A DNA stretch of 64,000 bases. Source: Saturnia japonica. Its lineage: Eukaryota; Arthropoda; Insecta; Lepidoptera; Saturniidae. How positions within the stretch are numbered: position 1 is the stretch's first letter; each line of letters begins with the position of its first letter. Below the pieces are notes generated by a model that saw only the letters and a program-made list of their open reading frames with translations, was not told the DNA's origin and did not search any database. A program made the translations under genes and the position numbers. Shown here in pieces: positions 12,329-23,199 of this stretch. Where the stretch lies: the NCBI GenBank assembly GCA_033032175.1, contig CM065309.1, forward strand, positions 2,604,001-2,668,000, in the 5' to 3' direction.

Positions 12329-13318
12329 AGGTAGGTTTAGGTATAGGATCCTAAAGAAACATATTTTCAACAGAAAGTACTCGATAGAACTATGCGAAGA
12401 AAAACAGGACCAATCCGGCATAAACGAGGTTCGCATATATACAGATGGTTCAAAAACTGATACAGGAACAGGCGACGGGGTATTTTCCTGTGATCTAAAC
12501 ATTAAAATATCAATAGCTTTAGGGCCACACAGTTCCATCTTCCAATGTGAATGTGTAGCCATTACTGAGGCGGCAAACGCAGTGCTGAACAGGAAAATAG
12601 AGAACCACAATATAAGAATTCTCTCCGACAGCACTGCAGTCTTACGAGCTCTGGAGTAAATGAGTGTCATAAAGTACTGGAAAGGGTTACAACTAACAAC
12701 AAAGTAACCCTACAGTGGATTAAAGGACACAGCGGATCACTGGGCAATGACGCAGCAGATGAACTGGCAAAGAGAGGTTCCGGCACTCTGCGGATGGGTC
12801 CTTTACCCATATTGCCTCTGCCGTTCAGCCTGATTCGCTCGTGGCTGCGTCAAAGAACAACAGAATCACATGAAGATCAATGGACAACAGCTAGTGACTG
12901 TAGACAGTCGAGGGAGACACTGGCCATCCCTGAACCGCGATTGTCGCGGCGAATTCTTGGTCTTAATAGAAGTGATCTACGTGTTATGGTAGGCACTATA
13001 ACTGGCCATTGTTCACTTAACAAACACCTTTATATTCTAGGTGTCACTGATAGTCCCATATGCAGAGCATGCATGGAGGGCGAAGAAACCGCTACCCACG
13101 TAGTCCTGAAATGCGCGGGAGTTGCAACCCAACGGGCGAAAACCCTCAAAAACCCGAGGTCACTTCGAAAAGCTTGTGAATGCCCCAGGAGGCTTCTGTG
13201 CTTCTGGTCGGAGTTGGGCTGGCTGGAATAGCCAGTCGGAATATCTACGCACAATGGACCTAGGAAGAGTCTCAGTGCGGACAAGTGGAGCCCACATAAC
13301 ATAACATAACAAAGGTCT
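12329..13318 (+). mobile_element. 5'-truncated RNase H-bearing LINE nested in the Jockey-like element
   Basis: The insert encodes an RNase H domain (YTDGSKTDTGTGDGVF, then ILSDSTAVL, then a frame change, QWIKGHSG and GNDAADELAKRG) followed by a C-terminal CRACMEGEETATHVVLKC Cys-His motif. RNase H at this place is known from the I/LOA/R1-type LINE groups. The 3' end is a short ACATA repeat tail (about 13294-13310). The 11-base string AACAAAGGTCT occurs at 12318-12328 and again at 13308-13318, a target site duplication. A lost base or bases near 12650 breaks the frame, so the copy is inactive. Confidence 0.8.
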
Positions 13319-14345
13319 TTCATAGGTCATAAGTTGGTTACGAATAATCTGCTCACTGTCAATTTTACTAAAACCTACCTAGTTTGTGTTTTTCTACAAA
13401 TCAAGAATATCTGCTCCTCTTCATCCCATAGATGTAAAGTTACATACTTGAAGCTTAAGCATACAGTATGATATATGTAATTGCTCATATATAAAAAGAA
13501 CTTAGCTTATTTAGGAATTATCATAGACGAAAAGCTGATATTCACAGATCATAATATAGCAATGTTATCAAAGTGGGTTAATTAGTATTATGAAATTGCT
13601 ATGGGATAGAGCCCCTCGCGAGACTTTAATTTTTGTTTATATAGCCCTAACAAAGGCTATCCTGACATCCATACTTCAATATTGTATCCCAGCCGGTAAC
13701 GTATCTAAAACAATTGTAATAACATTAGCGAGAGTCCAAAGGTCCCTACTAAAGGTTAAATTCAGGAAACCGTTTCGCTTACCCTCTTTAAACCTCTATG
13801 AAGAGACCAAGGTTCTAAAAGTGCGAGAATAATAATTACATATTAAAAATGACACATACATATTATAACAAATATATCAGGAAACATTAACCATTGAACA
13901 ATAATCTTATAAGGTCGCCTGACCCTGTATTCAGTCAACGTTTCCAAATAAAAACACCTAAAGTTAACACTGTCTTCGCCCTCCCTTTTATATACAGACA
14001 AGTAAAAAGGAAATACTTAATAGAGAATTTATGGAAGCCAGGTTTACAATTATAAATTGGTTGTCATCCTTGGCTTATGAGGATACTGAAAATATTTTTC
14101 TCATTCCTCTAGAACCATGTATGCATAAGTAATGATCTTCAATAATTTTTGGAATAACCTTTAATATAAAAATCAATTATGCATTCGAGGTCTCTATATC
14201 ATAAGTAATTATATAATTCATTTAAATATAATATGTATTTGTATTTGTGTAGGTATATATTTTCTTGAAGGAAAAAAAAAAAGTTTTAGTGCGTGGATCT
14301 ACGGTTTATTATCATGCTCTGTACATAACGTTAATTTGGTAATAA

Positions 14346-14730
14346 AGATATTTGTATTTGTAATATTGACATAAATGTTAAATGAAGTAGGTACCTATAA
14401 AATATATTTAGCGTGTTTTTGCGTAGACCAGTTGGCAGCACTGACTGTGGTCAACCTCTTCCGTCAAAGCTATCTTTTTCTTTTCGAATGTGAAAGCTCT
14501 GTTTCTTATTAATAGTAAGCTTTGAGTCGCTTTGAGTTAAAATATTTACTACAGCTTATTATTTTATTTACTTCGTGACGATTGATAGTCTGCAGTTACA
14601 TGGTTTATATTGCAATACTTCGTGGTAGAAAGTTCAATAAACTTGTAAGTCGGGCAGGCTTGTGAAATGTCAGACATTGGTTTTTACTTTGTATCGAGGT
14701 GAATAACTGTGTTTCGAGTGGTATACGTGT
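14346..14730. promoter_or_regulatory. 5' flank of the PIH1-domain gene
   Basis: This is the interval between the LINE tail and the ATG at 14735. It contains no coding match and should hold the promoter and 5' UTR. No convincing TATA box was seen. A 14-base string at 14430-14443 is the exact reverse complement of 9857-9870. Confidence 0.4.
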
Positions 14731-14734
14731 TGCT

Positions 14735-17700
14735 ATGGAAAACCAGAACCAGGAGAAAACGGTGCCAGTGCAGTATGTACGCGGTTCCAGGGCATTTAGG
14801 CAGTTTAAAAATCCACCACAACCGCACATGTGTATACAAGACACCGTCAAAGAGACTTTGGAAAAATTATACATTAATGTGTTGGGATGGCAGAAAATTG
14901 CAAATCCGAAGCATTACACTGACCCTATACCTTTGTATGGAGGAATGCAGGTGATCTCTTGGAAAATATTTGCTGTCAAACTCATCAGTTGTAACATTTT
15001 AACCGTTTTTAACCGGTTTATAGCTTTTTACCGGTAATAGATATCAAATAATATAATATATAATCATAATTCATCAAATTTTCACATTCCATTTTCCGGT
15101 ATATAAATTTAGCTAGATGTTCTATTAAATGCATGCTGAAATAGTGATGATAAATATAAATTGCTTTTTTAAATTCAGCAAATTAAAGCATTGAACCCAA
15201 ATGTCTAATATTTTAGTTGGATATTTACACCAGTTATTTTGAAGTATTTAAAATTTTACCTGATTACATGGTATTTTCAGTTCATAAAAGAAATGTACCT
15301 AACTCCGAGTAATTTTATAACTTAAAACAGGTAAATAAATTGATTTGTGGCTTACTACAGAATCCTATGTTGTTCTTTGTACATCATCTAATTTGAATAT
15401 ATATACATAAATAATTACCAGTAAAGAAATACTTTCTATGAGTTGCATTTTTATGGAAGAAAGAGGTTGAGGTTGAGTTTGATTAAAGTGTGGAGATTAT
15501 TCAATTATGTATATTTTTTAAAGAGCTATTCTGATTAAACTTTACTTTAATGTGGATTTATGATTTATATTGGTCTACTAGGGACCCGCCCCAACTTTGC
15601 ACGGGTACAATAGTGAATTTTCATTGTAAAAAGCCTGATTTAGAGTTTATCGCTTTAAAATTAATAGATCATAACTGCCTCTAGACTAGTTGTCCTAAAC
15701 GCTACTGCTGTGCTCGAGGTCCTAGGTTCGATTCCCAGGTTGAGCAAAGTGTTATTGGGTTTTTCTATGAAATTATCAGTAGAAACTCAGAGTTTGACTT
15801 TGTGCCAGATTAATGACAATAGGCTCGTCCCCTATTCCATGGAACCTAAAACATACTCAGCAAACTGTGGTTGTACATTTCTGCCTAACACTGCGGGGAC
15901 ACAGGCGCAATGGTTTCTTATGTAACTTCATAATTACGAATAGTGCATTTAGTATCTTTGAAACAGAAGGTTGGCAGCAGGGATGACAAAGATATCTAAC
16001 ATTGTGCTTTGCTCGCATCACTCAATTTATATATTTTTTCTAGGTAGAATTTCTTTAATTTGTGAATTATTTTGAATTCGTGATATCTTCCATAGTATTC
16101 ATTTAAATGGAAAACTGTAAATGAGAATTATAATCTACATTAAATGCCCAAGTTAACTAACAGACTTATTTGGATAAAGACTAATAATGAATTGGAGAAA
16201 TTAGCTTAAGAAATAGACATAACATGCCTTTGCAGACTCTTCACTAGGTTTTTTTGACGAACTACAATTCTTTATAACATCATTTTGATATATCTGATAA
16301 GGTTTAGCTAGCTTAAGACATATAAGCACCTGAAAATAATTTTTTGATGACTTGATTACAAATAATCGAATTTTTTTTACTATACCAAAAGTTAATTGGA
16401 ATGTTTTGTATATATAAACCTTCCATAAAAAACTCTAAATGTAAGTGAAAACCGCATTTAAATCCTTTGCAAGCAACTTCATTTTATACTATGTATAGAT
16501 GATTTAATTTAATTATCTTAAACTAGCTGTGCACACTACTCTGCATGTGTTAACTACAGAGTCATTGTTTATGTATTTCTGTTGAAGTATATCAAAGTTA
16601 TAAATTGACAATATTTACAGTGCTTTATTTATGTAAAATTCAATATGTTTTGTTAAATAAACTATTTATGAATCTAGAAATATAAATAGTAAATGGTATT
16701 TAGAAAATTAAGGCATTTTAGTTTTAATAACTTTAAATATTAGTTAAACAATTCTAAATTAATGACTTCAGGTACCGCAGAACTCTGGAGTGAATAGTAA
16801 CAAACCACCTCTGCTTGTGTTTGCTGTTATGGTAAATCCGGATATTCTGAAAGCCAATGGGAAAAATGCTATTAGCTCAGTTGTAAGTTGTTCATACCTA
16901 CTATTTTGATTATTTAATTGTTTTCTAAAAGTAGGTATTTTTATCATTACAATTTTGTTTTATACTAAATAAAATAGTTATGAAATTTAAATAAAATATA
17001 CCTTTATGAATACATTCTGTAGGTTTTATGTTTTCTCTAAGAAAGTGTCAAATTATTCACTCACATAGTCTGTGTAATTTAGCAAAACAACTTTGCCTTG
17101 TATAAGCCAATATTGTATATATGCTCTGTAACATTTATTTATTATCTGTAAATTATTATATAAAAACATTAAAAGAAATTGCTATTTGCTCAATCAACCT
17201 TTTAAAGATTACACTGATGAGGAATGTGATTTTATTTCTCACTGAGATACAAAATTGGCATGTTGAATAAAAAATAAAAATATGGATAATCTCATATGGT
17301 TAATAACTCATGGAATAATTAAAATATTTCTTATAACATTTACTAATTGAAATTCCAGGATAGGGAGGCATTAGTCAGCCTTCTCTGTGACTTTGTTGAG
17401 GCTATGAACCCAGGGCTGGTGTTAGCTAGGAATCCTGTTATATTAAGAGATAGAGACTTGGCTGGAGAATTAAAGGATGTTTGGCATGCTGTCCAGAACA
17501 AACGGGAACGAGAAAAAGGGATGAACCAAGATGTCATGTATAAGGTGAGCTTTATATTTTTTTGTACAAAAGGTGGACCAGCCACTATTCTGTATGACTA
17601 TGTTTGTAAATATATACATTACTGTCTTTTAAATCAGTTTTTTTTTTCCTATTATATTATAGTTAAGTAAACATACTGTGAAAATGTGAAATAGGTCAGA

Positions 17701-18732
17701 TCTGGTTTTTAACCTTGGTAGTGTATTATCAGTTGTGTAACATCAAAATGTATATAGATGTAGAAATACCATATTATACTACTTTTAAAAGCCCTTTTTA
17801 ATTGTAGGTCCATGGCATAACTGCTAGCTTAAAATCAAAATTTAATATGTCATTTTTTTTAAATCTAATTACATACATACATTATTTGTATGGTTTAAGT
17901 AAAACAATTATTTACAACATTTCTTTAAAAATAGTTTTCTTTAAGTTCTGTGTGATAAAAAAAAACACTTTATTTATTATGTATAACATTTATATATGTA
18001 TTAAGTATCTACATAAAATGATAAAGATTTCATTGTAATATATTCTAGGTCTATGATATTGATGGTATAGGAGAAGAAATCAATGAAGATGATAAAATAA
18101 ACAATAGAAACTGTAAATCTGAAAGTAGCTCACCCAACAAACAAGTTGGCAACAAGAAGAATTCTGTTAAATCATCTAAACAACTATTACTGAATGCTGG
18201 CCAAAAATCAGAGTTTGATTCAGGTATGAACAATTGTCAACTGAACCAGAACACTCGAGATAATAGAAATGGGAGCAATGCCGATACAACATACTGTACA
18301 CCAGTTTATGGCCAAATAGTATCATCTAGAGAGAATCACAACCAAATCAATGATATCCAGCAAAAGTTCTCTGTAAATGAAACAAAACCAACCAGCTCGT
18401 TTAGAAAGGATTGGAATCCGGTCCACGGTAAGACTACAGAAGGCTGGGACGAGTTCTCAAAACGCAACATATCTACCATAAAAGAAGACAAAAGAAAAAG
18501 TTTGAAGAATGACAAAATAAAAATGAGTAATGGTAAACCACACTATGATTTTTTCCCTTACTTTGACAATAAAACAGCCGCTGAAACGATTTCAAATACA
18601 AGTGAAATAAAAGCCTTCAATGAAGACAGTTCTAAAATAATTATAGAACCAATGCAGAAGTTAGTTCTGCATACGACTGATAATAAAATATGTGATAATA
18701 ACTCAAGTGCTCTCAACTCTATAAGCTCATAG
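14735..18732 (+). CDS. PIH1-domain-containing protein, four exons
   Basis: Exons are 14735-14950, 16772-16882, 17359-17544 and 18049-18732, all joined in phase 0 with GT-AG sites, giving about 398 residues. The first three exons form one domain. It opens with PHMCIQDT and KLYINVLGWQKI, continues with VFAVMVNPDILKANG, then LVSLLCDFVEAMNPGL and DRDLAGELKDVW. This order (cysteine strand, KLYINV with Trp, V-x-NP-x-L motif, final helices) matches the PIH1 domain, which in characterised proteins links HSP90/R2TP chaperone work to assembly of complexes such as axonemal dynein. The last exon is hydrophilic, rich in Asn, Ser and Lys, and probably disordered. Which PIH1 paralogue it is (PIH1D2-like is one option) cannot be settled by eye. 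The in-frame start at ATG 14735 is followed directly by the domain. No TATA was seen. Confidence 0.7.
15690..15930 (+). repeat. tRNA-derived SINE in PIH1 gene intron 1
   Basis: A box B, GGTTCGATTCC (15725-15735), follows a degenerate box A near 15680-15700. Downstream the text 'tgttattgggtttttctatg' is shared with the copy near 50870-50950. Both therefore belong to one SINE family with a tRNA-like head. Confidence 0.7.
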
Positions 18733-20055
18733 TTATTGTAAAGCATTTACTGAATTTTTTATGGCTGTTGATGTTTAAACATGCATTCTCAGATGAAGGT
18801 AAAGGAATGTGGGTGCACGTAAGTTTGACATAACTCTAAGATTAACAATATCCTTGTTTTCTTCTTTCATATTGTATTAATCATTTTCTACTTTTCTATC
18901 TATCTCATGTTAAAGTAACATCAAAATCACTGCTTAACTCAACTTTATTGACAGTTATAGATACTTCAATTCATCTTTGCGCGCAACCCTATGTGTGTGT
19001 GAGCATGTAAACGTGCAGTTTTTATTTGTGCGACAGTGACGCGCCAGTTGTCTTTCAATCAACACGTTTTTATCGCTTTCTTCTAGGGTACAGATGGTAA
19101 TAAAAATGTCTGGTTCGTCACGGAGAAAATGTTTCACCTAACCAGTAGTTTGATAATGTGTCATACCACAAATATCAAAATATTAAAACATTAAATTATA
19201 ATTTTAAAAGATAGAAATTCAGCTATGGTTAACAGAAATAACCTTTTTTTCACAAAAACAAAACCAATTTATTATTATTATTTTACATATAAGAAATAAA
19301 CATTTACGACATAATAGAAGTAAAATTGCTGATAGAATTATTTTGTGTACTTGACTGTACCTCTTGACACGACACGTAGTCACTGTATCTATACACGCTC
19401 TACGCACACATAGGGCCCTATAATTTAATTTGAAATTTGATAAGAGACACCCATACCCTAACAATTTTAACGTATTTAGTATTTTGAAAGTTTTATTTGT
19501 AATTTCAGTATTATAGTTTTTCCACTTGCACTTTCGAATATTATATTACATTTTTTTTAATGATCTTTGTATAGAGTGTTTAGGAGATTTAGTGTTATAG
19601 CAATTTTATTACGGCTAGCGCTTGACTTGTTTATGCCATTGTGTGACTTTGATATAATGTATGTGACATATTTATAGCATTTTTAAATAGTGTTTGTAAT
19701 CAAAATCACCTTAATCTATATCACTAACTGTTTAAACTAACTTTGATTATTTGTCCCTTAAAAGTAGTATTTTAGTAAGAACCAAAAATAAAGACAATAC
19801 AAATGACTGATCCAAAGGCATTGAATAATATTTTATTGGTATTTTTTAATAGAAATTCAGGTGACAAATAAATTATGGATTGTTAACTATGTAAACATTA
19901 ATTGTTTGATATAGTCATATCACTTGTGTCATAAGATTCCTTAAATGCTGGCCAGTTTTGTCCTAGATTACCAACAGAAATATGCATAGAAAAGTTTTTC
20001 TACGCTTACTTTGTTTCCTAATCTAATTCATACAAAAATACTTTGGACATAATTT
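18733..20055. other. 3' UTR and flank of the PIH1-domain gene
   Basis: No coding sequence was seen. A canonical AATAAA lies at 19787-19792 and could end a long 3' UTR; closer signals are not obvious. A 12-base inverted pair (CCCTATGTGTGY near 18988 and its complement near 19404) hints at a degraded MITE but no duplication was found. Confidence 0.4.
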
Positions 20056-20059
20056 TTAT

Positions 20060-20376
20060 CATTATAGGTTTATTTTGTTGCTTACAATCTCACCTGATCT
20101 TAAGTGATAATGTGGCCCAAGATGAGATCACGCTAAGCTTAGTGGAAGTTTGGCTCTCAAGTGCAGCTGTCAGAACACATCTATTGGTGTTTGGCAACAG
20201 ATTTTCAACTTGAAGGTGGTAGAGCTAGCCAGGTGGGTATTAGAAAAAACCCTACCACCATGCTTTGGTTTCATCACGATGTTTTACCGAAATCTCGGGC
20301 TCATTGCAAAGATTCGAACTCACGTCGAATGACGCGATGTACATACAAGCTACCAACTGAGCTATCATTGCTCCAA
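20060..20376 (-). repeat. tRNA-derived SINE with clear box A and box B
   Basis: Reading the minus strand from 20374: TAGCTCAGTTGGTAGC is a textbook box A (20350-20365), followed by GAGTTCGAATC as box B (20311-20321). The body (20060-20250) matches the dispersed SINE-like body at 5620 and 9000 in reverse. The tRNA-like part lacks matched acceptor ends, so it is a SINE head and not a tRNA gene. Confidence 0.7.
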
Positions 20377-21515
20377 ATCATTATTTAATTTTCTGCCAGT
20401 TCTGAATAAACCAACCTAACGATTAGGAGAAGCTTGGTAATGCTTAACTAAAGTCTTTAACTAATAGCATTTGTGAGGAAAAGGAATCAAGCCGGAAATG
20501 AATGATGAAACGAAAAACTTTGACCAACCCATAAGTATATAGATTTAATTATGTCTTGGTATAATTAATAATACACCAATTAATTATAGTTAAGACAAAT
20601 AATACTTTAAAAATACTTTTCAATATATAGATTAAAGTATCTGTGCTGTGACCCAGTTCCCACCCTCCGGTTATTTTATGACAAAAAATGCTTATTGTGA
20701 ATGATCCTTAGAGGATACACATATGCTCTTGCTGACTTTTTTGTAGGTCTCTATAAAATCCACAATTATGTGTAAACCATTTGAGCATCCCAAAAGCGTC
20801 TTTTTCCAAACTGATTCACCATTGCCATCACTGTTTATTTCGTACGCCACTCTACATAACAAAGTAAATCCTATAACTTGGCCATATAACACAGCTATGA
20901 ATAAAAAAAAAACATTTAAATCAGAGAAGTGGTTCTCGCGTTAAAAGGACATAAACGGACATACAGACAGAGAGGTTGAGCTCTATAATGTGTTTAGATA
21001 AAATAGTGCCCAAAAAAAATATTGCATTTCATTACTGCCACTGTGACAAATATGATAAAATTAAACAAAATTGATAGTGTCTGAAGATAAGACCTTTGGA
21101 TTTGTCTTGTATATTACGAATAAATCTAGGAATCTTTGTTTTGATTGATCGAATTGTTGGGAGGATCGTGTACCCTAATGTTTTTATAGTGCGAACGAAA
21201 TATTTACACAAATGCGGTTAACCGTATTAACACCACAATTTTGCTATAACGTTTTTCATTGTTGCCAATTAAATCTAAATTTTAAATCCGAGCTTGTTCA
21301 GTTAGGTAATCGTATTCGGTACTACATGTTATTATTATAATATATTCCACTACGTTTGAATATGAATGGATCCAATATTTGTAATAGGAGTATGTCTTAG
21401 TTGGCCAAACACGCCTCGAATCCAAATAGATATACTGCGTTTCTTGTTCCCACGGAGTAAACTGACATTTCATGTATTACTAATTTATTGTTTTGATAAA
21501 ATAGTGATATCACCG

Positions 21516-21975
21516 ATCCGAGAGTTGACAATTTTTGGGAAATTGTCTTAAACACTTTATATGTTGAAAATAATACCTATGAATACATTTTTTATTCATT
21601 AATACATAATAAAAAGTTAATTAAAAATATTTTTTAATTGAAATAAAAAACATGATACAAAAACCCGCTTTATGGTCCTGTGACGTCACCATTCGGCAAA
21701 CAAGAACGTTTAGACTCTTGCATGAATCGGTTAGTTGTCACAGTTGTCAGTTCACTTGTTACCTGATTGTCAACTTTGAGGGCTTTGACATACAAAATGA
21801 ATGATAACGACAGGGACCATATTGTCGCATTATTATGGTGTATTTTTACCTAAATATTTTTCTGTTAAATCACTTTTTAAGGTGTAATAATGAAAAAAAA
21901 TTTGTTCGTAGGTATTATTTTCAACATAAAACTGTTTAAAACAATTTTCCAAAAGTTGTCTACTTCCGGATTATA
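21516..21975. mobile_element. Foldback MITE, copy 1
   Basis: The left arm (from about 21521) and right arm (to about 21972) are long inverted repeats. ATCCGAGAGTTGACAATTTT on the left pairs with ATCCGGAAGTAGACAACTTT read on the minus strand at the right, and similarity runs about 180 bases inward, including GTTGAAAATAATACCTA on both sides. No coding capacity. A half copy lies at 47145-47555. No clear target duplication was found, so the superfamily is open. Confidence 0.75.
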
Positions 21976-22875
21976 CCTATTGATAAGTACCTATATCTGA
22001 TAAAAAAATTGAATATTCGCTAATGTGAAGACGGAATAAAGCAGAAAAAATCGCGTCTCTCGTGGGCCAATCGAAGTCTTCTTTTTTTTATTTGTGAGCC
22101 ATATATACATTTCATTGTTTCCTGAATTTTGTAATGATAATATTTAATTATCTGGTATGTTGAATAACACAAAATATTTTAGTTAATAAATAAAAACCCT
22201 CAATAAAGCATTTCAATATCTTACAATTTTTGAATTGTACCGCAAAATATGTATGCGGTAGCACAATACTACAAAAATAATTGTGACATTATTTTCAAGC
22301 TTGACATTAGTGATTGTCAATTTACTCTGTGGGAATAAGAAATGCAGTAAAAACGTAGTTGTTGGTGTGGCATTATTGAAATGAAATATAGTATTTAAAA
22401 ATTAAAAAGCCTGCCAACAATTTACTAATATAAAGACATTTTAAATGTCAATTTTTTTGAATGTATTATACACACCAAATTATAAAAGATTAAATGTAGT
22501 GAAGATCATGCATCGATAAATGAAAATAAATTGCTCAGTTCATAAAATGACCCATAAGTTTTTTTAGTAATCCTGCTTGAATATTAGTTTAACCTATTAT
22601 GCGATCTAGCGTTTTAATACATAAATGAACACGAAACACTGCCAAATGACGCTTCTAAAATTCTCACGATATTATTAAAACAAAGATACAAGTAACATTA
22701 ATGTCACTAAACTAGACATGAATATCGCTAATGTACAAATTATATCACCTATAAGTGGTTTATTTTTCATATGATATTTTAAAATCTGTGTATATTATAT
22801 TTTATGATTCGTTTAAGATTCCTTAGATGATTCGATATGAACTTATTCAGAAAAGTACAAATTGTAAGTAGTAAG

Positions 22876-23199
22876 TAGATGAAACGGATAGTAATTTGGC
22901 CGGATACCGGATATTCTGCAAGCTACGAAGCCGAAGCGCTGGATATTCGGCCCTTTATCGCGATACATGACGCGATTAGTTTGATTTGAATATTGGCGCG
23001 GTGAACGAGATCGGAAATAAACTAAACTAAATAATAAAACAAACATTCTTGAGTGCGATTATAAAAATAAATGGTGTCCATAATCTATTGTGGTATAATT
23101 TGCCTTGTGTAAAATAATGAGATTTTTTTAACTTTACTATCCGAAGTCCGGCCGGATAATGAGTACCTGGCCGGATACCGGATATCCGTTTCATCTCTA
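22876..23199. mobile_element. Short MITE with terminal inverted repeats (hAT-like ends)
   Basis: The left end TAGATGAAACGGATA pairs with TAGAGATGAAACGGATA on the minus strand at the right end, followed on both sides by GGCCGGATACCGGATAT-type text. There is no coding capacity. The TAG start suggests hAT, but no 8-base duplication is visible, so the class is only probable. Confidence 0.6.

Larger units (their letters stand above)
10920..14345 (+). mobile_element. Decayed Jockey-like LINE, interrupted by another LINE
   Basis: Reading the + strand with frameshifts shows the end of an endonuclease (TDHAIAIF, about 10960), the linker (SKNPKQLWKEIK-like, about 11380), and reverse transcriptase with GVPQGS (about 12165) and catalytic YADD (about 12252-12263). 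RT resumes after the insertion as NNLLTVNFTKT (about 13340) and AYLGIIIDEKL (about 13510), followed by the C-terminal thumb region (13590-13832) and a TTTGTA-type tail near 14345. The split RT is continuous once 12329-13318 is removed. Many stops and shifts mean it is dead. Confidence 0.75.

Noticed and set aside
12254..12670. Minus-strand 138-codon frame over the nested LINE
   Set aside because: It is antisense to the RNase H domain, whose motifs read clearly on the + strand.
18051..18746. Minus-strand frames over the last PIH1-gene exon
   Set aside because: The + strand exon is in phase with three upstream exons; the minus frames are shadows.
20300..20376. Possible tRNA gene on the minus strand
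   Set aside because: Boxes A and B are good, but the acceptor arms do not pair and a SINE body follows directly, so it is a SINE head.
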